Positions 54,279-62,671 are shown, counted from the first letter of the stretch. The stretch: DNA of 64,000 nt from Bradyrhizobium sp. CB1015 (GCF_025200925.1 NZ_CP104174.1:744001-808000); one strand, 5' to 3'. Notes: generated by a model not told the origin, from the letters alone. Made by a program: numbers and translations.

Positions 54279-54302
54279 CGGCGTGACTTCGTCACGCCGT
54301 CA
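54276..54302 (+). terminator. Perfect 12-bp hairpin overlapping the receptor stop codon
   Basis: TGACGGCGTGAC pairs exactly with GTCACGCCGTCA around a TTC loop. The first three bases are the stop codon of receptor copy 2. No U-run follows, and a family E repeat begins at once. It may stabilise the receptor mRNA 3' end or act in termination. Confidence 0.5.
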
Positions 54303-54393
54303 TCCCGGGGCGCGAAGCGAACCCGGGATCTCGAGGTTCTCAGGTGCGCAATTGCGCACCAGAGTTCTCGCTTCGCGAGCCCCGGAACGACGG
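54299..54393 (+). repeat. Intergenic palindromic repeat, family E copy 1
   Basis: GTCATCCCGGGGCGCGAAGC and GCGAGCCCCGGAACGACGG arms enclose the perfect 18-base palindrome GGTGCGCAATTGCGCACC (54343-54360). A copy with the same orientation and the same core is at 60287-60389. Confidence 0.8.
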
Positions 54394-54424
54394 AGATTCA
54401 AAAACAACAAAGGGAGACGTCCCC

Positions 54425-55213
54425 ATGAACGACATGGTCCTGCAAAAGCTCGAAGGCGGGCTGCTCACCATCACCATGAATCGCCCGGAGCGGAAGAATG
54501 CGCTCAACCCCGAGATGGTCGCCGGGCTGGTCGAGGCGGCACGGCGCGCGGCTGATGATGCCGAGGTGCGGGCGGTGCTGTTCAAGGGCGCCGGCGGCTC
54601 GTTCTGCGTCGGCGGCGACGTCAAATCGATGGCTCAGGGGCGCGCGCCGCTGCCGTTCGAGCAGAAGCTCGCAAACTTGCGCCGCGGCATGGAGGTCTCG
54701 CGCATCCTGCATCAGATGCCGAAGCCCGTCGTGGCCCAGCTCGACGGCGCGGCGGCCGGCGCCGGCCTGTCGATGGCGCTGTCCTGCGACCTGCGCATCG
54801 CCTCCGAATCCTGCAAGATCACGACAGCCTTCGCCAAGGTCGGATTCTCCGGTGATTACGGCGGCACCTATTTCCTGACCCAGCTGCTCGGCAGCGCGCG
54901 GGCGCGCGAGCTCTATCTGATGTCGCCGGTGCTCACCGCGAAGGAGGCGCATGCGATCGGTATGGTGACGAAGGTCGTGCCCGACGCCGAGATCGACGCC
55001 GCCGCGCACGAGCTCGCGCTGTCGCTGGCGCAGGGGCCGTCGATCGCGCTCGGCTTCATCAAGCGCAACATCAACAACGCCGAGCATCTGGCGTTGGAAG
55101 ACTGTTTTGACGGTGAGGCGATCCATCACACCCGTTGCGGCGACACCGAGGATCACAAGGAAGCCGCCAAGGCCTTCGTCGAGAAGCGCAAGCCGACCTT
55201 CAGGGGCGCATGA
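54425..55213 (+). CDS. Enoyl-CoA hydratase/isomerase family protein (PaaG-like)
   Basis: The 262-residue crotonase-fold protein has LTITMNRPERKNALNPEM, the oxyanion-hole segment GAGGSFCVGGDVKSM, GAAAGAGLSMALSCDLRIA and FSGDYGGTYFLTQLLG. An Asp before YGGT instead of the second Glu of hydratases recalls isomerase-type members such as PaaG. The start at 54425 has GGGAGA seven bases upstream; the frame from 54344 begins inside a repeat. Its stop overlaps the VOC gene start (ATGA), so the two are coupled. The CoA substrate is unknown. Confidence 0.88.
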   Translation: MNDMVLQKLEGGLLTITMNRPERKNALNPEMVAGLVEAARRAADDAEVRAVLFKGAGGSFCVGGDVKSMAQGRAPLPFEQKLANLRRGMEVSRILHQMPKPVVAQLDGAAAGAGLSMALSCDLRIASESCKITTAFAKVGFSGDYGGTYFLTQLLGSARARELYLMSPVLTAKEAHAIGMVTKVVPDAEIDAAAHELALSLAQGPSIALGFIKRNINNAEHLALEDCFDGEAIHHTRCGDTEDHKEAAKAFVEKRKPTFRGA

Positions 55214-55962
55214 CCACGGCGCCCTATATCCGGCTGCGTCAGATCTGCCTGGTCGCGCCGCAGCTCGAGCCCGTCATCACGGATATCGGCCGGATCATGG
55301 GCCTCGCCGTCTGCTATCGCGACGGCAATGTCGCCAAATACGGTCTGGAGAACGCGCTGCTCCCGGTCGACACGATCCTGCTGGAGGTGGTCGCGCCGTT
55401 CAAGCACGGCACCACGGCCGGCCGTTTCATCGAGAAGACCGGCGGCCGCGGCGGTTACATGGCGATCTTCTGCTGCGACGATCCGGACGAGCGCGGCCGC
55501 AACGCCAATGCGCTCGGCGTGCGCACCGCCAACGTCATCGACCACGCGCCCTATCACGGCGTGCAGCTCCACCCCCGCGACTGCCGTGCCGCCTTCATCG
55601 AGTTCAATCACACCGACGGCAGCGACGATATTTTGGGCGCGTATCCGCCGGCGGGACCCGACTGGCAGAAATTCATCCGCAAGGATGTGACCGAGGCACT
55701 GACGGCGGTGGAGATGCAGAGCCCGGATCCGCAAGGGCTGGCCGAGCATTGGGGCAGAATCATCGGAATCGCGACGACCGGCACCGAACTGAAGCTGCCC
55801 AACGCGACCTTTCGCTTCGTGAAGGGCGCCAGCGAGATCATGAGCGCGCTGGAGTTTCGAGTCACTGACGTGGCGCAGGTGCTGCATACCGCCAAGGCGA
55901 AGGGGCTCGCGGTTGCGGGCAACGAGTTCTTGCTGGGCGGAGTGACGTTCCGCGTGAGTTGA
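55210..55962 (+). CDS. VOC (glyoxalase-like) family protein
   Basis: The 250-residue protein has two VOC-type beta-alpha-beta-beta-beta modules (IRLRQICLVAPQLEPVITDI near the start; DPQGLAEHWGRIIGI and SALEFRVTDVAQVLHTAKAK in the second half), with possible metal ligands His114 and Glu130 in HGVQLHPRDC and FIEFNHTDG. VOC enzymes include dioxygenases, epimerases and glyoxalases; the reaction here is not identifiable. Four-base overlap with the PaaG-like gene suggests they act in the same pathway. Confidence 0.8.
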   Translation: MTTAPYIRLRQICLVAPQLEPVITDIGRIMGLAVCYRDGNVAKYGLENALLPVDTILLEVVAPFKHGTTAGRFIEKTGGRGGYMAIFCCDDPDERGRNANALGVRTANVIDHAPYHGVQLHPRDCRAAFIEFNHTDGSDDILGAYPPAGPDWQKFIRKDVTEALTAVEMQSPDPQGLAEHWGRIIGIATTGTELKLPNATFRFVKGASEIMSALEFRVTDVAQVLHTAKAKGLAVAGNEFLLGGVTFRVS

Positions 55963-55980
55963 TCTGCTTCTTTGTTATTC

Positions 55981-56104
55981 GTCACCCTGAGGTGCTCGCC
56001 TCTTCGGCGAGCCTCGAAGGGCGCCGGCCACCGGCGGGGCCGTTCATCCTTCGAGGCTCCCTGCACGGTGCTGTGCACCGCGCAGCCCGCGCCTCAGGAT
56101 GACG
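55981..56104 (-). repeat. Intergenic palindromic repeat, family L copy 2
   Basis: GTCACCCTGAGGTGCTCGCC and GCGCCTCAGGATGACGG form the outer arms, with CCTCGAAGGGCG and CATCCTTCGAGGC inside. It matches copy 1 at 5231-5377 in opposite orientation. It lies between the convergent VOC and second hydratase genes. Confidence 0.75.
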
Positions 56105-56169
56105 GGTCGGATAGTGCGGCCGCTCAAGCAAGAATGCTGAGACGTCACAAGGGGCGAAGTGAAGAGACG

Positions 56170-56982
56170 CTATCGCCCTTTGAAGTTCGCCACCCGGCGC
56201 TCTTCCGTGGCTTTCACGCCTTCCTTGAAGTCCTCCGTCGCGCGCAGCCGCGTCTGCTCGGCGAGCTCGTGATTGGTCGCGGCCATCACGCGGTCGGCGA
56301 GGCCATTGCGCATCGTGGCGCGAGTGGAGAGCAGGCCGAGCGGGGAGCATTCGGCGATCTCGCCGGCCAGCTTCATTGCGGCCGCCTTGACCTGGTCCTG
56401 CGGCACCAGCTCGTTGGCGAGGCCCCATTTGTAGGCTTCCTCGCCGGTGACGCGGCGGCTGGTGTAGAACATCAGCTCGGCGTTGTTCTTGCCGATCAGC
56501 TCGGGCAGCGTCACGGTCAGGCCGAAGCCGGGATGGAAGCCGAGCTTTGTGAAGTTTGCGGAGAAGCGCGCTTCGGGGCAGGTGACGCGGAAATCGGCCG
56601 ACACTGCAAGCCCGAGTCCGCCACCGATGGCCGCGCCCTGCACGGCGGCGACGATCGGCTTCTTGGCGCGGAAGATGCGCACGGCCTGGATGTAGAGATG
56701 GTTGATCGGGCCGAGACTGTCGGCGGGATCGCCCTTCTTCTCGGCTTCGCGCGCCTCCTGGGCCTGCCGCGCCGGATCGCCGAAATTGGCACCGGCGCAG
56801 AACGCCTTGCCTTGCGCGGAGAGCAGGGACGCACGGATTTCGATGTCGCGATCGAACTCGTCGAGCGCATCCGCGATCTGGTTGATCAGCGAGATATCGA
56901 AGAAGTTGAGCGGCGGACGGCGGATCTCGATGGTGCCGACATGCCCGAGCTTCTCGACGCCGATATCTTTGTAGGTGCTCAT
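56170..56982 (-). CDS. Enoyl-CoA hydratase/isomerase family protein 2
   Basis: The 270-residue crotonase-fold protein has GTIEIRRPPLNFFDISLINQ, oxyanion segment GKAFCAGANFGD, GAAIGGGLGLAVSADFRVT and LGFHPGFGLTVTLPELIG. One catalytic Glu site (before ARFSANF) is kept as CPEARF, while the second is Gly/Phe-rich (HPGFG), so hydratase activity is not certain. It lies 17 bases downstream of the first acyl-CoA dehydrogenase gene on the minus strand, forming a three-gene operon. Confidence 0.88.
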   Translation of the reverse strand: MSTYKDIGVEKLGHVGTIEIRRPPLNFFDISLINQIADALDEFDRDIEIRASLLSAQGKAFCAGANFGDPARQAQEAREAEKKGDPADSLGPINHLYIQAVRIFRAKKPIVAAVQGAAIGGGLGLAVSADFRVTCPEARFSANFTKLGFHPGFGLTVTLPELIGKNNAELMFYTSRRVTGEEAYKWGLANELVPQDQVKAAAMKLAGEIAECSPLGLLSTRATMRNGLADRVMAATNHELAEQTRLRATEDFKEGVKATEERRVANFKGR

Positions 56983-56999
56983 GATGATCCTCGATTGAA

Positions 57000-58160
57000 T
57001 TAGCGCAAGCCCAATCCGCGGGCGATGATGCCGCGCAGCACCTCGGTGGTGCCGCCCTGGATGGTGAGTTTCGGCGCGGTCTTGATCGCGAAGTCGAGCT
57101 GCCGCTCCAAGGTCTCGCGGTTGGTTGCGGTCTCCTCGACGAAGGCAGCGAGATCGCGCACGCGATGCGGCAGCTGCTGCTCCCAGACCGTGCCGATGTC
57201 CTTGACGATGGAGGCCTCGACCACCGGCTCCTTGCCGGCTTCGAGCATGCCGGCCACCGAGACCGACATGCGCCGCATGGTGTGGAGCTGCGCGACCAGG
57301 CGGCCGATGCCTTCGGCGCTGCGCGTGTCCGGACTTGGGCCGACCGCGCGGACCAGCTCGGTCAGCACGTAATAGGTTTCGAGGAAGCGCTCCGGGCCCG
57401 AGCGCTCGTAGGCGAGCTCGCTTGTCGCCTGCTTCCAGGCGCCGTCGACTTCACCCAGCACGTGATCGTCAGGGATGAAGTGATCGGTGAAGACGACCTC
57501 GTTGAACTCGTACTGGCCGGTGATCTGGCCGATCGGGTTCACCTTGATGCCCGGCTGCTTCATCTTGACCAGGAACTGGGTCAGGCCGTGGCGGCGGTTT
57601 TCCTTGGTCGGCGGCGAGGTCCGGAAGATCGCGATCATGTAGTCGGCGATATGCGCCGACGAGGTCCAGATCTTGGTGCCGTTGATGAGATAGCCGCCGT
57701 CGGTCTTGGTCGCGCGCGTCTTCGCGGCGAACAGGTCGGAGCCGGAGTTCGGTTCGCTCATGCCGATGGCAAAGCAGATCTCGCCGCGGCAGATCCGCGG
57801 CAGGATGTCCATCTTGATGTGCTCGGGCGCGTATTTCAAAAGCACCGGCCCGCTCTGGCGGTCCGCGACGAAGAAGCGCCGCGTCGGCGCGTTGGCAACG
57901 CGCATCTCCTCGGTCACCACGTAGCGCTCGAGGAAGGAACGCTCCTGGCCGCCATACTTTTTCGGCCAGGTCATGCCGAGCCAGCCCTTGGCGCCGACCC
58001 GGCGGGAAAATTCCGGCGCGTCGGTGTCCTCGCGGTTGGGCTTGTGCGGATCGAAAGTGCCGGCGGCGATCTCCTCGGCGAGGAAGGCGCGGACTTCCTT
58101 GCGCAATTGCTCGCATTTCTCGGGCAGGCGGATCGGATCGAAACGGAGGGCAGCGGTCAT
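57000..58160 (-). CDS. Acyl-CoA dehydrogenase, full-length subunit
   Basis: The 386-residue flavoenzyme has the ACAD signatures CFAIGMSEPNSGSDLFAAKT, YLINGTKIWTSSAHIADYMI and C-terminal TIQGGTTEVLRGIIARGLGL. It oxidises an acyl-CoA to its 2,3-enoyl form with FAD. The adjacent second dehydrogenase (18-base gap) looks like a partner: unlike pairs of ACADs often form heterodimers or heterotetramers for bulky or dicarboxylic acyl-CoA substrates. Confidence 0.93.
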   Translation of the reverse strand: MTAALRFDPIRLPEKCEQLRKEVRAFLAEEIAAGTFDPHKPNREDTDAPEFSRRVGAKGWLGMTWPKKYGGQERSFLERYVVTEEMRVANAPTRRFFVADRQSGPVLLKYAPEHIKMDILPRICRGEICFAIGMSEPNSGSDLFAAKTRATKTDGGYLINGTKIWTSSAHIADYMIAIFRTSPPTKENRRHGLTQFLVKMKQPGIKVNPIGQITGQYEFNEVVFTDHFIPDDHVLGEVDGAWKQATSELAYERSGPERFLETYYVLTELVRAVGPSPDTRSAEGIGRLVAQLHTMRRMSVSVAGMLEAGKEPVVEASIVKDIGTVWEQQLPHRVRDLAAFVEETATNRETLERQLDFAIKTAPKLTIQGGTTEVLRGIIARGLGLR

Positions 58161-58178
58161 TGTTGTCTCGTCCCCTGA

Positions 58179-59243
58179 TCAGCGCGACGCCACGAGCGGC
58201 CACAATTCGTCGGCGCCGCGGTTTGCGACGAGCTTGCCAAGCTCGACGGCCCAGTAGCTTTCCGAGCCGAAATCGTCGCGCCAGGCCAGCGCGCGCAGCG
58301 AATAGCGGTGCAGGATGTGCTCCATGGTGAAGCCGATCGCGCCATGGACCTGATGTGCGATACCGCCGCCTTTCTCGGCAGCTTCCGCGCAGCGGATCTT
58401 TGCGGAGGCGGCTTCGAGATAGATCTCGTCGTTGAAAGATTTCGCATTCGCGATGGCGTCGGCAGCTGAGGTCGCGGCCGCGAGCGCCGCGGCGGATTCG
58501 CCGGCGAGGCGGGCGAGATTGTGCTGCACCGCCTGGAATTTCGAGATCTTCTTCTCGAAGGCGACGCGCTCGTTGGAGTAGCGCACGGAGATGTCGAGCA
58601 TGGATTCGAGGGCGCCCGCGATCTGCAGGCTGCGCGCGACGCCGCCCATCAGCATCAGATGGGTCTGCTCGAAGCCCTTCGGTGCGGGCTTGACGGCGAT
58701 CGGCTGGACCTTGTCGAGGGTGACGGTATCGCTGTGGTCATAGCCGACATTGAGTCCGGCCTCGATCCGCGTCTTGGCCGCGTCGATCAGCGCGATGACA
58801 GCGCCGTCCTTGCCGTGCGCCAGCACCGCAAAATGTTTCGCCGTCTTGGCGAAGGGCACGCTGCGGGCACGGCCGGAGAGCGCGCCGTCGGCATCCAGGC
58901 TGATGCGGTTCTTTGGCGTGGCCGGCAGCACCGTCATCTCGCCCTCGGGCGAAGCGATCTTCGCCTGCGCCAGCAGCCATCCCGCCAGCATGGTCTCGGC
59001 CAGCGGCACCGCGACCGCGAAACGGCCGGCGGCGTTGAGTAGCGCAAAGCCGTCGGCGAGGCTCGCGCCCGAGCCGCCGAGATCATCAGCCACCCAGGAC
59101 AGCGGCAGGCCGGCTTCGCTCAGCGCCTGCCACAGCGGCGCCTGCCACGCATTCGTCTTGTCGTTGTTGATGGTTTGCGGATCGGCGAGATCGGCGAAGA
59201 TTTTCTCCGCGGTCTCGACGACGATATTGTCACTCTCCGCCAC
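58179..59243 (-). CDS. Acyl-CoA dehydrogenase, shorter divergent subunit (GTG start)
   Basis: The 354-residue protein has an ACAD layout (SWVADDLGGSGASLADGFAL, SNERVAFEKKISKFQAVQHN, HQVHGAIGFTMEHILHRYSL) but a weakly conserved middle domain and no clear FAD-site SEP/TGS motif. This is the pattern of the second member of ACAD pairs. GTG at 59243 has GGGGAA upstream; a longer in-frame start at 59342 is unlikely. It heads a minus-strand operon with the full-length dehydrogenase and the second hydratase-like gene and diverges from the SDR gene. Confidence 0.88.
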   Translation of the reverse strand: MAESDNIVVETAEKIFADLADPQTINNDKTNAWQAPLWQALSEAGLPLSWVADDLGGSGASLADGFALLNAAGRFAVAVPLAETMLAGWLLAQAKIASPEGEMTVLPATPKNRISLDADGALSGRARSVPFAKTAKHFAVLAHGKDGAVIALIDAAKTRIEAGLNVGYDHSDTVTLDKVQPIAVKPAPKGFEQTHLMLMGGVARSLQIAGALESMLDISVRYSNERVAFEKKISKFQAVQHNLARLAGESAAALAAATSAADAIANAKSFNDEIYLEAASAKIRCAEAAEKGGGIAHQVHGAIGFTMEHILHRYSLRALAWRDDFGSESYWAVELGKLVANRGADELWPLVASR

Positions 59244-59402
59244 AGCGTTCCCCGTGTTTTGCCATTGGCGCGTCCGGTCTGATCGGCCGGTGCGCAGTCT
59301 CTTCTTGCGCCCGATGATCGGAAAAAGCCATGGCCCTGACAAGCGTTGATCGCAGGTCCATCTGCGGCGCCGGCATGGGGCCAGGTTTCAGGAAATGCTA
59401 AT

Positions 59403-59446
59403 TCCGCTTAGCGGAGTTTGCTCGATTTGCAGGGCGCGGCAAACTC
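59403..59446. promoter_or_regulatory. Inverted repeats between divergent dehydrogenase and SDR genes
   Basis: TCCGC-TTA-GCGGA (59403-59415) is directly followed by an eight-base inverted repeat GAGTTTGC (59414-59421) ... GCAAACTC (59439-59446) with a 17-base spacer. The 246-base divergent region likely holds both promoters, and these repeats are candidate operator sites for a local regulator not found in the window. Confidence 0.4.
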
Positions 59447-59489
59447 GCTAAACAGGACGCTACACCAGATACAGGGGAAGGAAATCCGG

Positions 59490-60275
59490 ATGGCAAAAGA
59501 CGGCTTGTGCGCAATCGTGACGGGGTCCGCATCCGGGCTGGGTGCCGCGACTGCGGAAATTCTCGCCCGCAGCGGGGCGCGGCTCGTCATCAACTATTCG
59601 TCGAGCCAGAAGGAAGCCGAGGCGACGGCCGAGACCTGCCGCAAGGCCGGCGCGGCGGAGGTGCTGGTCGCACAAGGCGACGTCTCGAAGGATGAGGATT
59701 GCCGCAAGATCGTCGCGGCAGCGAGCGGCTGGGGCCGGCTCGACATCCTCGTCAACAATGCCGGCACCACCAAACATGTCGCTCACGCCGATCTCGACGG
59801 CTTGTCGGCGGAAGACTTCCAGCGGGTCTACGGCGTCAACACCATTGGCCCGTTCCAGATGGTGCGCGCGGCGCGCAGCCTGCTCGAAGCCGCTGCCAAC
59901 GCATCGGGGCGTCCGTCGGCGGTCGTGAACGTCTCCTCGGTCGCCGGCATCAGCGGCGTCGGCTCGTCGATTGCGTACGCCGCGAGCAAGGGCGCGCTCA
60001 ACACCATGACGCTGTCGCTGTCGCGTGCCCTGGCGCCGCTGATCCGCGTCAATACGGTGTGTCCGGGCTATATCGACACGCCCTGGTTCACCAAGGGCCG
60101 CGGCGAGGCGCAGGCCAAGCAGGTGCGCGACAGCGTCATGGCGAAGGTGCCGCTGAAGGTCGCATCGTCCGCGGAGGACATCGCCCAGCTCGTCTGCTTC
60201 CTGGCGATGCCGGCCTCCAGCAACATGACCGGCGAGGTCGTGCGCATGGATGCGGGGATGCATTTGGTTACGTGA
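59490..60275 (+). CDS. Short-chain dehydrogenase/reductase (SDR), FabG-like
   Basis: The 261-residue Rossmann enzyme has TGSASGLG (11-18), NNAG (89-92), catalytic Ser149/150 region (VVNVSS), Tyr163 and Lys167 (YAASK), and PGYIDTPW. It likely oxidises a 3-hydroxyacyl-CoA or related alcohol with NAD(P). The start at 59490 follows a purine-rich GGGGAAGGAAAT. Divergence from the acyl-CoA dehydrogenase operon suggests a shared beta-oxidation-like pathway with the hydratases. Confidence 0.9.
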   Translation: MAKDGLCAIVTGSASGLGAATAEILARSGARLVINYSSSQKEAEATAETCRKAGAAEVLVAQGDVSKDEDCRKIVAAASGWGRLDILVNNAGTTKHVAHADLDGLSAEDFQRVYGVNTIGPFQMVRAARSLLEAAANASGRPSAVVNVSSVAGISGVGSSIAYAASKGALNTMTLSLSRALAPLIRVNTVCPGYIDTPWFTKGRGEAQAKQVRDSVMAKVPLKVASSAEDIAQLVCFLAMPASSNMTGEVVRMDAGMHLVT

Positions 60276-60286
60276 TGCCACACGAA

Positions 60287-60389
60287 CGTCATTCCGGGGC
60301 GATGCGTTAGCATCGAACCCGGAATCTCGAGATTCTCAGGTGCGCAATTGCGCACCATAGTTCGCGCTTTGCGCGCCCCGGAATGACGG
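60287..60389 (+). repeat. Intergenic palindromic repeat, family E copy 2
   Basis: CGTCATTCCGGGGCGATGC and GCGCCCCGGAATGACGG arms enclose the same 18-base palindrome GGTGCGCAATTGCGCACC (60339-60356) as copy 1 at 54299-54393, in direct orientation. The pair flanks the acyl-CoA gene block. Confidence 0.8.
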
Positions 60390-60392
60390 TGA

Positions 60393-60665
60393 CTACCCCT
60401 TGATCACGCCACTCGCCACCAGCCGGTGCCAGATGAACAGCACCACCACTGCGCCGATCGTGGCCGTGATGAAGCCGGCGCCCTGATCCGGGCTGTAATG
60501 CCCGATGGCCTGGCCGACGAAGGTCGCCAGGAAGGCGCCGGCGATGCCGAGGATGGTGGTGAGGATGAAGCCGCTCGGATTGTTCGGCCCCGGCGCCAGC
60601 CAGCGCGCGATGAGGCCGGCAATGAAGCCGACGACAATGATCCACAACAGGCCGCCCATGCTCAT
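60393..60665 (-). CDS. GlsB/YeaQ/YmgE family small membrane protein
   Basis: The 90-residue protein has three membrane helices and the family pattern GGLLWIIVVGFIAGLIARWL, with GFILTTILGIAGAFLATFVG and IGAVVVLFIWHRL. Such proteins (transglycosylase-associated family) are common stress-related inner-membrane proteins of unclear role. The stop lies four bases from the family E repeat. Confidence 0.9.
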   Translation of the reverse strand: MSMGGLLWIIVVGFIAGLIARWLAPGPNNPSGFILTTILGIAGAFLATFVGQAIGHYSPDQGAGFITATIGAVVVLFIWHRLVASGVIKG

Positions 60666-60700
60666 GACTTTGCTCCCCTTCCGAAAGCGTGTCGGTCCGA

Positions 60701-61270
60701 CTAGATTCTGCCCGAGAGCTCGTTCTCGGTCGGCAGCCGTCCATCCGGCGTCAGATGGTCGACCACCTGCGGCAGATATTGGCTGAGGCCGTTGAGCAGT
60801 TCCTCGCGCGACAGGCCGCTCTGGGCGGACAGGCTCTCGATCTGGTCGGCACCGAGTGCGCTGGCGAGATCGCCCGGCGCGATCGGCTTGTTCTCCCCCT
60901 TGCCGACCCAGGAATTCGCGGCGTCGCCGTGGCCACCCTGCTGGAGCTGGTTAAGCAGATCGCCGAGCCCGCCGCTGAGCACGGTGCCGGCCGCGCCGCC
61001 CGCGAGCAGGCCGCCGAGGCCGCCCTTGAGCATGTCGCTCAAGCTGCCGCCGCCTGCACCCGCGTTCACCGGTGGCGGTGCGGGCGATGGTGAAGGTTGC
61101 GGCGCCGAGCCTGACTGGCTGGTCGTGAAATGCTTGAACGCCTTCCAGGCAAGCAGGCCGAGCAGCGCCATGGTCATCGGCGACATGCCGCCGGAGGATT
61201 TCTCTGAGTTCGGCGTAGAGGGGCCGCGCGGGCCGTTCTGCATGCCGTTGAGGACGTCGAGTAGACCCAT
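60701..61270 (-). CDS. YidB-like DUF937 family protein
   Basis: The 189-residue protein starts MGLLDVLNGMQNGPRGPS, has a hydrophobic stretch (MTMALLGLLAWKAFKHF), a Ser/Pro/Gly-rich linker and the DUF937/YidB C-terminal part (GGLGDLLNQLQQGGHGDAAN, SWVGKGENKPI, LSREELLNGLSQYLPQVVDH). Function is unknown; members are small, glycine-rich and possibly envelope associated. AGGAGA lies six bases upstream of the ATG at 61270; an upstream frame to 61348 is less likely. Confidence 0.88.
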   Translation of the reverse strand: MGLLDVLNGMQNGPRGPSTPNSEKSSGGMSPMTMALLGLLAWKAFKHFTTSQSGSAPQPSPSPAPPPVNAGAGGGSLSDMLKGGLGGLLAGGAAGTVLSGGLGDLLNQLQQGGHGDAANSWVGKGENKPIAPGDLASALGADQIESLSAQSGLSREELLNGLSQYLPQVVDHLTPDGRLPTENELSGRI

Positions 61271-61431
61271 GGTGCTCTCCTTTGGCGTCTCGTTCGGCGA
61301 GCGCTCGCCGCTGACTGCCCCCGGGGCGAAAACATATGGGGCAGACATGACCGTTACAAGTCGGACGCGCCGCGATTGGTTGCCGGCCTCGCCTCTGCTA
61401 TCGAAGGCCGGTCATTCAGGGAGCAAGCTCA

Positions 61432-62439
61432 GTGGTTGCGGATCGACCGATCGTGGTGGCGGGCGCCGGCGCCATCGGCTGTTTCGTCGGCGGCATGCTG
61501 GCCGGCGCCGGCCGGCGCGTCGCGCTGCTGGTGCGGCCGCGGGTGAAGACCGAGATCGAGCGGTTCGGCCTGCTCCTGACCGATTTCGACGGCTCCGAGA
61601 CGAAGCTCGGCGCCGGCCAGCTTGCGCTGTCGGAAGACCCTTCCATCTTGCACAGCGCCGGCATCGTGCTGGTCACGGTGAAGAGCGCCGACACCGCCGC
61701 TGTCGCCGGCCTGATCGCGCAGCATGCGCCCGAGGATGCCGTCATCGTGTCGTTCCAGAACGGCATCGGCAATGTCGCAGTGCTGCGCGAGCGGCTCGGC
61801 GGCCGGTCCGTGCTCGCCGGCATGGTGCCGTTCAACGTGATCGCGATGGGCGATGGCCGTTTCCACCGCTCGACCTCCGGCGACATTCACGTCGGAGAAG
61901 ATCCTGATAATACGGCTGCGGCGCTTTCGGTCTCCGGCCTCACGGTCCGCGCGAGCCGTGACATCACCGGCGTGCAATGGGGCAAGCTGATCATCAACCT
62001 CAACAATGCGCTGAGCGCGCTGTCCGACATGCCGCTCGCCGCGCAACTGGCGAACCGCGACTGGCGCAGATTGTTCGCCGACCAGATGGCGGAAGGGCTG
62101 GCCGCACTGAAGGCCGCCGGCATCGTGCCGGTGTCGTCGACGCCGATCCCGATGAGCTGGTCTCCGGCATTGCTGCGTTTGCCCGATGCGATCTTCAGCG
62201 CGATCCTCGGGCGGACCATGAAGATCGATCCCGAGGCGCGCTCCTCGATGTGGCAGGATCTGAAGCAGGGCCGCAAGACCGAGATCGACTATCTGCAAGG
62301 AGCGGTCATCGCGCTCGCCGAGCAGAACCATGTCGCCGTGCCGCTGATGCGCCGCATTGTTGCGCTGATCAAGGAAGCCGAGGCGGCCGGCAACGGTCCG
62401 CCGCGGCTGACGCCGCAGCAGATCCGGGGCGTGAATTGA
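61432..62439 (+). CDS. 2-dehydropantoate 2-reductase family protein, GTG start
   Basis: The 335-residue protein has the NADP-binding GAGAIG at 11-16, VSFQNGIGN near 105, the catalytic-type Lys in VQWGKLIINLNNAL and the C-terminal SSMWQDLKQGRKTEIDYLQG that binds ketopantoate. It reduces ketopantoate to pantoate in pantothenate synthesis or acts on a similar 2-keto acid; paralogues are common, so panE is not assigned. GTG at 61432 is the start with the correct N-terminus. Confidence 0.88.
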   Translation: MVADRPIVVAGAGAIGCFVGGMLAGAGRRVALLVRPRVKTEIERFGLLLTDFDGSETKLGAGQLALSEDPSILHSAGIVLVTVKSADTAAVAGLIAQHAPEDAVIVSFQNGIGNVAVLRERLGGRSVLAGMVPFNVIAMGDGRFHRSTSGDIHVGEDPDNTAAALSVSGLTVRASRDITGVQWGKLIINLNNALSALSDMPLAAQLANRDWRRLFADQMAEGLAALKAAGIVPVSSTPIPMSWSPALLRLPDAIFSAILGRTMKIDPEARSSMWQDLKQGRKTEIDYLQGAVIALAEQNHVAVPLMRRIVALIKEAEAAGNGPPRLTPQQIRGVN

Positions 62440-62455
62440 GGACGAGGAGGGCGTG

Positions 62456-62659
62456 ATGAAGCGTTGTCTGACGATCGGCCTCGCGCTGGGCGCGCTCTGC
62501 GGCACGTCGACGCTCGCCCTTGCGAGGCCGCCGACGGTCTTGAACTCCCCCGGCTATGACAGGCGGTTGCAGGAGAGCCGGTCGCAATTGGGTGCCTCGC
62601 CGGTGGTAACAGCGCCGGTGGTCAAGCCGAAGCGCGGCAAGAAGAAGCACACGAACTAA
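62456..62659 (+). CDS. Small secreted basic protein, 67 residues
   Basis: ATG at 62456 has GGAGG five bases upstream, 16 bases after the reductase stop. The product has a signal peptide (MKRCLTIGLALGALCGTSTL, cleavage near LA-R) and a short basic C-terminus (KPKRGKKKHTN). It is probably periplasmic. No family is recognised. Confidence 0.6.
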   Translation: MKRCLTIGLALGALCGTSTLALARPPTVLNSPGYDRRLQESRSQLGASPVVTAPVVKPKRGKKKHTN

Positions 62660-62671
62660 GGCCACACACTC

